Below the pieces are notes generated by a model, which was not told where the DNA came from, did not search any database, and saw only the letters and a program-made list of their open reading frames with translations. This document shows positions 1 to 7,256 of a DNA stretch of 30,519 bases, in pieces; the first letter of the stretch is position 1; every line of letters begins with the position of its first letter. Position numbers and translations under genes: made by a program. The stretch lies in the NCBI GenBank assembly GCA_024645155.1, contig JAHEGF010000441.1, positions 1 to 30,519 on the forward strand. Direction: 5' to 3'. The stretch is from Phyllobacteriaceae bacterium (GTDB lineage Bacteria > Pseudomonadota > Alphaproteobacteria > Rhizobiales > Rhizobiaceae).

Positions 1-302
1 AGCGGGATATGGATAGTTTCATCTCCGTTCCCTTTCGATATCCGTGGGCAAGAATCTCGCAAAATCGGAAAAATAGGTTGCTCGGGTTCGATAAAATTTG
101 AACCAATCCCGCTTGTTTCCCGTCATGGTGAAGAATTGTCTAAAATGTTGATTCTTGTTGTGTTGAACGGTGTTTGTGGCATGAAAAGCCTTTGTCCATG
201 GCGTTACAGGCAGAATGATGTGACAGTTTGCAGGGCTGAAATTTATACACAAGACGGCGCCAGCCGACCGAAAGGCGGCATTTGAAAAACAGGATACCGG
301 CC
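1..302. other. Intergenic stretch before the ankyrin gene
   Basis: No gene is supported here. Short open frames on the - strand (about 77 and 65 residues) have no ribosome binding site, no recognisable domain and no coding-like composition. The stretch is more AT-rich than the rest of the window, which fits a regulatory or promoter region for the gene that starts at 303. No clear -35/-10 pair, RNA gene or repeat was recognised. Confidence 0.5.
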
Positions 303-971
303 ATGACCATTCGCGGATATTTGTGCCTCTTCATCATGCTGGCGACACCGGCAAATGCCCAGATCGCGCCCTCGGCAAGTGATGTTGCGGGATATGACCG
401 CCTTCATCTTGCGGCCCATGAAGGCGATGCAGATACCGTCCGGCTCGAAATCGCAGGTGGCGCAGACACGGAGAAAGCTGATGGCCATGGCCGTACAGCG
501 GTGCATATTGCGGCTCACGCGTCTCATGAGCCTATTATCTCGCTGCTTGCCGCGGCGGGTGCAAACATCAACGCGCTGGAAAACGATGCCTACGATGCCG
601 TCACAATTGCCGCCGTGGCCAATGATACGGAGATGCTGACAGCAGCACTTGAAGCGGGGAACCGCGCCGACAACATCACCAGCCGCTATGCGGGTACTGC
701 ACTTATCGCCGCCGCCCACCTCGGTCACCACGAGGTCGTGAAGATCCTGATCGATGCAGGTGCACCGCTCGACCATGTCAACAATCTTGGCTGGACCGCG
801 CTGATCGAGGCAATCGTGCTTGGCGACGGTGGCCCGGATCACCAATTGTGCGTTCGCCACCTGGTTGATGCCGGTGCGGACCGCCTGATAGCCGACAATT
901 CTGGCACCACGCCGCTGCAGCTTGCCCGTCAGCGCGGCTACGCGGAGATTGTTGCGCTGCTTGAACGTTAG
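303..971 (+). CDS. Secreted ankyrin-repeat protein
   Basis: The product is about 222 residues and made almost entirely of ankyrin repeats. Recurrent signatures are LHLAAHEGD, AVHIAAHASH, ALIAAAHLGHHEVVKILIDAGA, WTALIEAI and TPLQLARQRGYAEIVALL, giving five or six repeats. The N-terminus (MTIRGYLCLFIMLATPANA) is a typical signal peptide ending in an ANA cleavage motif, so the protein is probably periplasmic. ATG 303 is chosen because AGGA lies about 8 nt upstream and it begins directly at the signal peptide. An upstream TTG at 282 would add seven residues in front. Ankyrin repeats are protein-protein interaction modules; no partner can be inferred. It is followed by a small GCCAG/CTGGC hairpin at 971-985 and appears to be a single-gene unit. 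Confidence 0.85.
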   Translation: MTIRGYLCLFIMLATPANAQIAPSASDVAGYDRLHLAAHEGDADTVRLEIAGGADTEKADGHGRTAVHIAAHASHEPIISLLAAAGANINALENDAYDAVTIAAVANDTEMLTAALEAGNRADNITSRYAGTALIAAAHLGHHEVVKILIDAGAPLDHVNNLGWTALIEAIVLGDGGPDHQLCVRHLVDAGADRLIADNSGTTPLQLARQRGYAEIVALLER

Positions 972-1145
972 CCAGGCCGGCTGGCGCTTTCGGCGTCCGC
1001 CTCTTCCCGCCTGCCTTGCAATCGTCACGTTTCACCTCTATGTACGCGACATCGATGTTTGGCCGAACCCCTGAAGTGCCTCGCCTTCTTACTGACTGCG
1101 CTGCGTTACAGAAACTTTTTTCCAAAAATCGACGAACCGGAAAAA

Positions 1146-1166
1146 TGCCGCGAAAACGTTGCGGCA
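1146..1166 (+). other. Hairpin in the leader of the cold-shock gene
   Basis: TGCCGC and GCGGCA form a 6-bp stem around a 9-nt A-rich loop, about 40 nt before the cspA-like start codon. Cold-shock mRNAs are known for long structured leaders. Whether this hairpin has a thermal role here is inference. Confidence 0.35.
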
Positions 1167-1204
1167 AATTCTAAACGCATATCCGTTAGTGAAAGGAACA
1201 TTCA

Positions 1205-1414
1205 ATGACACCGGGTACCGTAAAATTCTATAACGACCAAAAAGGTTTTGGTTTCATTCAGCCCGATGGCGGCGAAAAGGACGTTTTCGTCCACGCCACC
1301 GCTCTTGAGCGCGCCGGCATGTCCGGCCTTCGCGAAGGACAGAAGGTGTTGTTTGACACCGAAGTCGATTCGCGTTCCGGCAAGACAGCCGTTTCGACAA
1401 TCGAAGCTGCATAA
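1205..1414 (+). CDS. Cold-shock protein, CspA family
   Basis: This is a 69-residue single cold-shock domain, the normal length of the family. The nucleic-acid-binding motifs are intact: RNP1-like KGFGFI at residues 13-18 and RNP2-like VFVHA at 27-31. These proteins bind single-stranded RNA and DNA and act as RNA chaperones in the cytoplasm. The ATG follows AAAGGA at a good distance. The 233-bp gap upstream contains no gene and could hold a long 5' leader, as is usual for csp genes. A strong hairpin directly after the stop codon ends the unit. Rhizobial genomes carry several csp paralogues, so the specific paralogue name is left open. Confidence 0.96.
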   Translation: MTPGTVKFYNDQKGFGFIQPDGGEKDVFVHATALERAGMSGLREGQKVLFDTEVDSRSGKTAVSTIEAA

Positions 1415-1424
1415 GGCATTTTTT

Positions 1425-1443
1425 CGGGCCTTGCGGCCCGTTT
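1425..1443 (+). terminator. Intrinsic terminator of the cold-shock gene
   Basis: A perfect 6-bp stem CGGGCC/GGCCCG with a TTGC loop lies 10 nt after the cspA-like stop codon. TTT follows it and a TTTTTT run precedes it, so it could work in either direction. Confidence 0.7.
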
Positions 1444-1552
1444 CAATGTGCATGGCGCCGTTCGCTTGAAAAAGCGGGCGGCGTTTCTTATTGGGGTTTG
1501 TTTTGCCTAGCATTCCGTTAGGATCAGCCGAAAAACCGGCGGCGGGCGTGAC

Positions 1553-1801
1553 ATGCTGAAAATCCACAGGGTCGTGATCGGCGACATCTATGTTCCGGCC
1601 GGGTTGCGCAAGACGCTTGACCTGGCTGCTGCAGAGGCATTGGCCGAAGACATACTGGAAAACGGCATGAAGGTGCCGATCCAGGTGCGCCACGACGGCA
1701 AGCGTTACATTCTGGTTGACGGGCTGCACCGCATGGAAGCGGCCAAACTGCTCGGCGAAACGGCAATCGACGCGTTGCTGGTGCAGGCGCGCCGCCACTG
1801 A
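1553..1801 (+). CDS. Small ParB/sulfiredoxin-like (ParB-N) domain protein
   Basis: The protein has 82 residues. Its order of elements matches the N-terminal ParB nuclease-like fold: a short strand with a proline (IYVPAGLRKTLD), a helix with AEDILENGMKVPIQV, then YILVDGLHRMEAAKLLGE. The last contains the GxHRxxA-type signature at residues 57-63, the region that binds nucleotide in ParB and phosphate in sulfiredoxin. There is no DNA-binding helix-turn-helix or dimer domain, so it is not a partition ParB. Stand-alone ParB-N proteins of this size exist in Alphaproteobacteria, mostly uncharacterised. No clear Shine-Dalgarno is seen before ATG 1553. No partner gene is adjacent in operon spacing. 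Confidence 0.75.
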   Translation: MLKIHRVVIGDIYVPAGLRKTLDLAAAEALAEDILENGMKVPIQVRHDGKRYILVDGLHRMEAAKLLGETAIDALLVQARRH

Positions 1802-1878
1802 CTCGGCCGGAATGGTTAGGCGGTAACGTTAACAATTGATTCATGATTGGTTTATCCGGCGGCGCTAGCGTCAGGATT

Positions 1879-2043
1879 ATGCGTGTCCACATTGTCTTTG
1901 GATTCCTGGTCGTGGTGCTGTTTTCAGCCGACCTTCTGCTGTTTGATGGCGGGTATAGCGATGATGCCTGGCAGCGGGTCCGGATGGAAGCCCAGGGATT
2001 GCGGCATGCAGCCGAGGATGTCGCGCGAAAGATCCTGCCATAG
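1879..2043 (+). CDS. Possible small single-pass membrane protein
   Basis: From ATG 1879 the frame gives a 54-residue protein. It has one hydrophobic segment near the N-terminus (VHIVFGFLVVVLFSADLLLF, about residues 3-22) followed by a charged, helical tail rich in Arg, Glu and Ala. AGGA lies close to this ATG; an in-frame ATG at 1843 would add 12 residues. Small proteins with this layout are common and poorly annotated in Rhizobiales. No family is recognised, and evidence that it is translated is limited to the ribosome-site-like AGGA and the plausible membrane helix. Confidence 0.45.
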   Translation: MRVHIVFGFLVVVLFSADLLLFDGGYSDDAWQRVRMEAQGLRHAAEDVARKILP

Positions 2044-2233
2044 CGGCAGGAATTCAGCGCGAACTCTGCCGGATGCCAGCCGCCTTGAACCGGCGAATTG
2101 TTGCGATTGGCCGGTATCGCGCACTTTTATTGCCGGAAAGGCACAATAACAGGTCGTTAACCGGTCATTTTGAAAATGTTTACTTGGTTTTGCGACAATT
2201 GCGACCGAATTGGTAAAATGAACGGAGGTAACG

Positions 2234-2578
2234 GTGAAGTTCACCGGCGGTTCATTGAAGAATTTCCTGGGTGGCGGTAAATGCGCCGCCGCCGCCGAAG
2301 ACCGCGCGGCGACGCCGATCAGGATACGGCGCGCCGACAAACGCGAGGCCATGCGCATCGAGACGCTGCGTGCTGCCGACGTGTTTCTCGGCGAGGGGCG
2401 GTCGCCGGTTGCCTGTCTCGTCCGCGATGTCTCCGAAACCGGCTTGCGCCTGTTGATCGAGACACCGCACAAACTTCCCGAACAATTGCGGCTGGTTCTC
2501 AACCATCCGCGCCAGGAGCGCACCTGCAGGGTGATGTGGCAGCTCGAAGGCGAAGTCGGCCTGATGTTCATCGAATAG
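2234..2578 (+). CDS. PilZ domain protein (predicted cyclic-di-GMP effector)
   Basis: This 114-residue protein ends in a PilZ domain. The Arg-rich stretch at residues 30-41 offers RxxxR motifs (R33/R37 and R37/R41), and the second binding element DVSETG at 65-70 fits (D/N)xSxxG. In this family these residues bind cyclic di-GMP. The C-terminus carries a typical PilZ strand pattern (CRVMWQLEGEVGLMF). The GTG start at 2234 is chosen because GGAGG sits 6 nt before it; the nearby ATG at 2218 is in another frame. The first 25 residues look disordered. No catalytic or output domain is attached, so it probably acts by contacting another protein. The nrdJ gene downstream is convergent. Confidence 0.88.
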   Translation: MKFTGGSLKNFLGGGKCAAAAEDRAATPIRIRRADKREAMRIETLRAADVFLGEGRSPVACLVRDVSETGLRLLIETPHKLPEQLRLVLNHPRQERTCRVMWQLEGEVGLMFIE

Positions 2579-2785
2579 GGTTTTGTGACGGGCAGGGCGC
2601 TTGTTTTTGCGTCAGCGCCTGCCGGCGCACGTCCCGATGAGGGCGCGGATTATCTTACCGCCTGCGGGAAAAGATAAGTGCTGTGCGGTTTTCAACAATC
2701 TCTTTCGTTGTCCCGGCCCAAGATCGAAATTGAGCCGGGATCCATTCCGAGACGGTGCCAATAACGCAGAGGGTTCTAAATCCCC

Positions 2786-5700
2786 TCAACTACACCCGGA
2801 CGTTGACCCGCATGTATCGCATTTCTCGCAGGTGCCATTGCGCACCATGGTGAAGTTCTGGCATTCCGGGCAGGAATTGCCGGTGTAGCCCTGCATCAGC
2901 GCGCGGGCGCGGCGGTCGGCCTCGACCTTTTTGGCGTAAACCCTGGCTTCGGCGGCAGCCTCGGCCTTTGCCGCACGGGCATTGGCCTCGGCCTGTTCGG
3001 TAAACAGCGCCTCGGTTGCCGCATCGGCCACGACATCGTCTTCGAGGTCCGGTTTCTTGTCGAAATCGCGCTTGAAGGCTATTGCCTCGTCACGCAGTTC
3101 CAGCACCGAGGATGGCTTGACCGCAAGGCCCGCCGTCAGCGTGCCCGAGGCGATTGCGGTGACCGTGCCGCCGCCACCGGCCTTTGGTGCCGGGCCCTTG
3201 GCGGCACCGGAGGGTGAATCCGGGCTGACCACGCGGAAACGCTCGGTGTTGCCGCGCACCATGCCGTGGGACACGGGTGCCGGGGCCGGCTTGTCGCCCT
3301 CGACGCCGCGGCCGATGGTCGATCCGGCCAGGTCCTCCGGCTTGACATGGGCAAGGTCGGAGCGTCCGAGGTAGGACACGGCGAGTTCGCGGAAGATATA
3401 GTCGAGGATCGACGTCGCGTTCTTGATGGCGTCGTTGCCCTGAACCATGCCGGCCGGCTCGAAGCGCGTGAAGGTGAACGCCTCGACATATTCCTCCAGC
3501 GGCACGCCCCATTGCAGGCCGAGCGACACGGCGATGGCGAAATTGTTCATCATCGCGCGGAAGGCAGCACCCTCCTTGTGCATGTCGATGAAGATCTCAC
3601 CGATGCGGCCGTCCTCGTATTCGCCGGTTTTAAGATAGACCTTGTGGCCGCCGACGATGGCCTTTTGGGTGTAGCCCTTGCGGCGGTTCGGAAGTTTCTC
3701 GCGGTCACGCACGACCTTTTCGATGATGCGTTCGACGATCTTTTCGGTGACGACTGCTGCGGCTGCCGCCTTTGGCGCCTCGATCAGGTCCTCGAGCGCA
3801 TCCTCATCGTCGTCATCGGCGATCAGCGAGGCGTTGAGCGGCTGGGAAAGCTTCGAGCCGTCGCGGTATAGTGCATTGGCCTTCAGCGCCTTTTTCCAGG
3901 ACCGCTCATAGGCTGCCGTGCAATCCTCGACGGTTGCCGCGTTCGGCATGTTGATGGTCTTGGATATGGCGCCGGAAATGAACGGCTGGGCTGCGGCCAT
4001 CATGTCGATATGCGAATTGACCGACAGGAAGCGCTTGCCGACCTTGCCGCACGGGTTGGCGCAGTCGAAAACCGGCAGGTCCTCGTCCTTCAGGTGCGGC
4101 GCACCTTCGAGCGTCATCGCGCCGCAGATGTGGATGTTGGCGGCCTCGATCTCCTTTTTGGAAAAGCCGAGCGCCGGCAGGATCTCGAAACCCGTGTCGT
4201 CAAGCTGCTCGTTGCTGAAACCGAGCGCATCCCTGCAGAAATCCTCGCCCAGCGTCCACTTGTTGAAGACGAACTTGATGTCGAATGCCGATTTCAGCGC
4301 CGTGTTCAGCGCCTTGATCCTGTCATCGGTGAAACCCTTGGCTTTCAGCGCGCCCGGGTTTACGGCAGGTGCCTGGTCGAGATTGCCGTGGCCGACCGCA
4401 TAGGCCTCGATCTCGGCGATCTGGTTTTCCGCGTAACCAAGGGTGCGCAGCGCGCACGGTACGGCGTTGTTGATGATCTTGAAGTAGCCGCCGCCAGCGA
4501 GCTTCTTGAACTTGACCAGTGCGAAATCCGGTTCGATGCCGGTGGTGTCGCAGTCCATGACCAGCCCGATGGTGCCGGTCGGTGCAATCACGGTCGATTG
4601 CGCATTGCGATAGCCGTTCTTTTCGCCAAGCTTGATCGCCAGGTCCCACGCCTTGCGGGCATGCTCGATCAGGCGCGGGTCGGAGCAGTCACCGTCAACC
4701 AGCGCCACCGGCGCGGTGTTCAGATCCTCGTAGCCGGTGTCCTCGCCGTAGGCGGCGCGGCGGTGGTTGCGCATGACGCGCAGCATGCTGGCGCGGTTCG
4801 GCTTGAAGCCGGGGAAGGGGCCAAGCTCGCCGGCTATCTCGGCCGATGTCGCATAGGCAACGCCGGTCATGATCGCGGTCAGCGCGCCGCATATCGCGCG
4901 GCCCTCGTCGGAATCGTACGGCACGCCCGTCGTCATCAGCAGGCCGCCGATATTGGCGTAGCCAAGGCCAAGCGTACGGTATTCGTAGGACAGCCTGGCA
5001 ATTTCGCGAGACGGGAACTGCGCCATCATCACCGAGACTTCAAGCACCATCGTCCACAGCCGCACCGCGTGTTCATAGGCCTTGATGTCGATGGTCATCG
5101 TCTTGCGGTCAAGGAAACGCAGCAGGTTGAGCGAGGCCAGGTTGCAGGCCGTGTCATCCAGGAACATGTATTCCGAGCACGGGTTCGACGCGCGGATCGG
5201 TCCGGCGGCCGGGCAGGTGTGCCAGTCATTCATGGTGGTGTTGAAGTGCAGGCCAGGATCAGCCGACGCCCACGCGGCGTGACCGATCTTTTCCCAAAGT
5301 GCGCGCGCTTTCAGTGTTTTCAGGACCTTGCCGTCGATGCGCCCGGTCAGGTTCCAGTCGCTGTCGTCCTCGACCGCCTTCAGGAAGTCGTCGCGGATGG
5401 AGACCGAATTGTTTGAATTCTGGCCCGATACGGTCAGATAGGCTTCCGAATCCCAGTCGGTGTCATAGGTCTTGAACTCGATCGCGGTGTAGCCCTGGCG
5501 GGCAAACTGGATGACGCGCTTGATGTAGTTTTCCGGCACGAAATTCTTCTTTGCCGCCCGGATTTCCCGCTTCAACGCGGGATTTCTGGCCGGATCGAAG
5601 CAATCGCCACCCGGTCCGTCGCAATTGACGCAGGCCTTCATGATCGCGGACATGTGCTGGCGCACGATCTTCGAGCCGGTAACCAGGGAGGCGACCTTCT

Positions 5701-6604
5701 GCTCTTCCCTGACCTTCCAGTCGACATATTCCTCGATGTCGGGGTGATCGATGTCGACGACCACCATCTTGGCGGCGCGGCGCGTCGTGCCACCCGACTT
5801 GATCGCACCGGCGGCGCGGTCTCCGATCTTCAGGAAGCTCATCAGGCCGGACGACTTGCCGCCGCCCGAGAGGCGTTCGCCTTCGCCGCGCAGATGGGAA
5901 AAGTTCGATCCGGTGCCGGAGCCGTACTTGAAAAGGCGTGCCTCGCGGACCCACAGATCCATGATGCCGCCGTCATTGACGAGATCGTCGGACACCGACT
6001 GGATGAAGCAGGCATGCGGCTGCGGGTGTTCATAGGACGTTTTCGATTTGGTCAGCTTGCCCGTGAACGGGTCGACATAGAAATGCCCCTGGCTCGGGCC
6101 ATCGATGCCGTAAGCCCAATGCAAACCGGTGTTGAACCACTGCGGTGAATTGGGCGCTGCGCGCTGGGTGGCCAGCATGTAAGCCAGTTCGTCACGGAAG
6201 GCGGATGCATCGTCTTCGGAATTGAAATAGCCGCCCTTCCAGCCCCAATAGGTCCAGGTACCGGCGAGCCGGTCGAAGACCTGGCGCGCATCGGTTTCCG
6301 AACCATAGCGTTCGTCTTCCGGCAATTCCGCCAGTGCCTTGTCGTCGGCAACCGACCGCCACAGGAATGAGGGAACATCGTTTTCCTCGACCTTTTTCAG
6401 CCGGGCAGGGACACCGGCCTTGCGGAAGTATTTCTGCGCCAGAATATCGGCGGCCACCTGGGTGAACTGGGCCGGAACGTCAATGTCGTCCAACCGGAAC
6501 ACCACCGATCCGTCGGGATTCCTGATTTCGCTGACCGCCTTGCGGAATTCTATTTCCGCATACGCGCTCTGGCCGCTTTTGGTGAAGTGACGTTCAATCC
6601 GCAT
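2786..6604 (-). CDS. nrdJ: Adenosylcobalamin-dependent (class II) ribonucleoside-diphosphate reductase
   Basis: NrdJ makes deoxyribonucleotides from ribonucleotides using a radical generated from adenosylcobalamin, so it works with or without oxygen. The 1272-residue length fits the long alphaproteobacterial form. The finger-loop motif NPCSE (N474, C476, E478) contains the expected thiyl-radical cysteine and its Asn/Glu partners. C199 in PHACFIQS is a candidate for the redox-active N-terminal cysteine. The C-terminus is a Cys-rich tail with CPEC, CEKC and CGSTSGC motifs, probably metal-binding and/or the re-reduction tail. The region near 1100-1220 is Ala-rich and low in complexity. ATG 6604 has AGGGAA about 9 nt upstream. 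The gene is monocistronic, with a ~230-nt leader and a promoter covered by two NrdR boxes. Confidence 0.97.
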   Translation of the reverse strand: MRIERHFTKSGQSAYAEIEFRKAVSEIRNPDGSVVFRLDDIDVPAQFTQVAADILAQKYFRKAGVPARLKKVEENDVPSFLWRSVADDKALAELPEDERYGSETDARQVFDRLAGTWTYWGWKGGYFNSEDDASAFRDELAYMLATQRAAPNSPQWFNTGLHWAYGIDGPSQGHFYVDPFTGKLTKSKTSYEHPQPHACFIQSVSDDLVNDGGIMDLWVREARLFKYGSGTGSNFSHLRGEGERLSGGGKSSGLMSFLKIGDRAAGAIKSGGTTRRAAKMVVVDIDHPDIEEYVDWKVREEQKVASLVTGSKIVRQHMSAIMKACVNCDGPGGDCFDPARNPALKREIRAAKKNFVPENYIKRVIQFARQGYTAIEFKTYDTDWDSEAYLTVSGQNSNNSVSIRDDFLKAVEDDSDWNLTGRIDGKVLKTLKARALWEKIGHAAWASADPGLHFNTTMNDWHTCPAAGPIRASNPCSEYMFLDDTACNLASLNLLRFLDRKTMTIDIKAYEHAVRLWTMVLEVSVMMAQFPSREIARLSYEYRTLGLGYANIGGLLMTTGVPYDSDEGRAICGALTAIMTGVAYATSAEIAGELGPFPGFKPNRASMLRVMRNHRRAAYGEDTGYEDLNTAPVALVDGDCSDPRLIEHARKAWDLAIKLGEKNGYRNAQSTVIAPTGTIGLVMDCDTTGIEPDFALVKFKKLAGGGYFKIINNAVPCALRTLGYAENQIAEIEAYAVGHGNLDQAPAVNPGALKAKGFTDDRIKALNTALKSAFDIKFVFNKWTLGEDFCRDALGFSNEQLDDTGFEILPALGFSKKEIEAANIHICGAMTLEGAPHLKDEDLPVFDCANPCGKVGKRFLSVNSHIDMMAAAQPFISGAISKTINMPNAATVEDCTAAYERSWKKALKANALYRDGSKLSQPLNASLIADDDDEDALEDLIEAPKAAAAAVVTEKIVERIIEKVVRDREKLPNRRKGYTQKAIVGGHKVYLKTGEYEDGRIGEIFIDMHKEGAAFRAMMNNFAIAVSLGLQWGVPLEEYVEAFTFTRFEPAGMVQGNDAIKNATSILDYIFRELAVSYLGRSDLAHVKPEDLAGSTIGRGVEGDKPAPAPVSHGMVRGNTERFRVVSPDSPSGAAKGPAPKAGGGGTVTAIASGTLTAGLAVKPSSVLELRDEAIAFKRDFDKKPDLEDDVVADAATEALFTEQAEANARAAKAEAAAEARVYAKKVEADRRARALMQGYTGNSCPECQNFTMVRNGTCEKCDTCGSTSGCS

Positions 6605-6682
6605 ATCTGTTCGTTCCCTAGATGTAGTATGTTATCACGGAAACCCTCGCAAGTCCCCGCAAAAGCCACAGGCCCGCCTTTA

Positions 6683-6704
6683 CCGGACACGCAATTGCGT
6701 CCGG
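6683..6704. repeat. Near-palindrome in the nrdJ leader
   Basis: CCGGAC-AC-GCAATTGC-GTCCGG is an almost perfect inverted repeat centred on GCAATTGC, with only a 2-nt bulge (AC) breaking symmetry. It lies about 80 nt before the nrdJ start, inside the predicted transcript, where it could form an RNA hairpin. A second GC-rich inverted repeat (CCGGCCTGGCCGG) lies at 6746-6758. Confidence 0.5.
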
Positions 6705-6834
6705 CACTCCCTTACCGAAACCCGCTTCAAGCAACGGACTTGTTACCGGCCTGGCCGGCTGTCCCTTGCGCTCCGCTGGCTGCGGCAGCCCAATGATTGA
6801 CGCCTGATTGTGACTTCTCCTCCGGAGAGGAATA

Positions 6835-6850
6835 TCACATTATCTAGTGC
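6835..6850. promoter_or_regulatory. NrdR box 1 (proximal to nrdJ)
   Basis: TCACATTATCTAGTGC is a good match to the known NrdR box pattern (ACACwATATmTwGTGT-like palindrome). It overlaps the predicted -10. Its start lies 31 bp from that of box 2, three helical turns, the spacing typical of paired NrdR sites. Confidence 0.8.
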
Positions 6851-6866
6851 CGAGAATGGATGTAAA
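6839..6866 (-). promoter_or_regulatory. Predicted nrdJ promoter
   Basis: Reading the - strand, TTTACA (complement of 6861-6866) and GATAAT (complement of 6839-6844) are separated by 16 bp, a good sigma-70-like pair. The -10 lies inside the proximal NrdR box and the -35 touches the distal one, so NrdR binding would block polymerase. Transcription would start near 6832, leaving a leader of about 230 nt. Confidence 0.6.
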
Positions 6867-6881
6867 CACTAAATATAGTGT
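6866..6881. promoter_or_regulatory. NrdR box 2 (distal)
   Basis: ACACTAAATATAGTGT is a nearly perfect 16-bp NrdR-type palindrome, stronger than box 1. NrdR is the ATP-cone and zinc-ribbon repressor of ribonucleotide reductase genes. The nrdR gene itself is not in this window. Confidence 0.85.
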
Positions 6882-7202
6882 TAACACTGAAAAAATTTTC
6901 CCCCGGCCCAGCGTCCCCGTTACCCTTTGCTGCCAACAAAACCCCTACGGCCGGACCAGCTGATTTGCTAGCTGAACAAGACCGCTTCATACGCGACAGA
7001 CTTTGGAAATCCGCCGGGAGATACTCGCCCCGGCCACGCCACTCATGCAACGTACCGCCTATAAAGAGCGACTCGTTTTGCGCCGTCAAGGATTCGTTTC
7101 ATGAAAATCTTGCGACACCATATGTTGTATGTGGCATTTGTGGATATCGGGGATAATTTTTGGCCGGAAATGACTGGCATTGCGGCGGAGACAGTGCGAA
7201 TG
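6882..7202. other. Intergenic stretch between the nrdJ promoter and the iol operon terminator
   Basis: No gene is supported here. Open frames on both strands (about 80-120 residues) lack ribosome sites and family signals. No tRNA-like TPsiC arm, riboswitch core or repeat was recognised. It separates two leftward units: the end of the iol operon and the start of nrdJ. Confidence 0.4.
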
Positions 7203-7241
7203 AAAAAAAATCGCGGTTCGGATGCAGCGTTCGCCGGAACC
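7203..7241 (-). terminator. Intrinsic terminator of the iol/phyH operon
   Basis: On the - strand a stem formed by GGTTCCGG (complement of 7234-7241) and CCGAACC (complement of 7215-7221), with one bulged base, is followed by CGCGA and then eight T residues (complement of 7203-7210). It lies 15 nt after the phyH stop codon. Confidence 0.7.
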
Positions 7242-7256
7242 GGTGATGGAACACGA

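Noticed and set aside
243..1028. A - strand open frame of 261 codons opposite the ankyrin gene
   Set aside because: Its Cys/Arg-rich composition and lack of a ribosome site mark it as a shadow. The + strand frame has ankyrin repeats and a signal peptide.
4010..5416. Long + strand open frame (468 codons) opposite nrdJ
   Set aside because: It is an antisense shadow of a clearly conserved gene in high-GC DNA. It has no ribosome site and no recognisable domain.
6605..6834. Cobalamin riboswitch before the B12-dependent nrdJ
   Set aside because: The - strand leader was read for the B12 box and the conserved core segments; none was found. The leader is long and has stems, but they do not match the known class.
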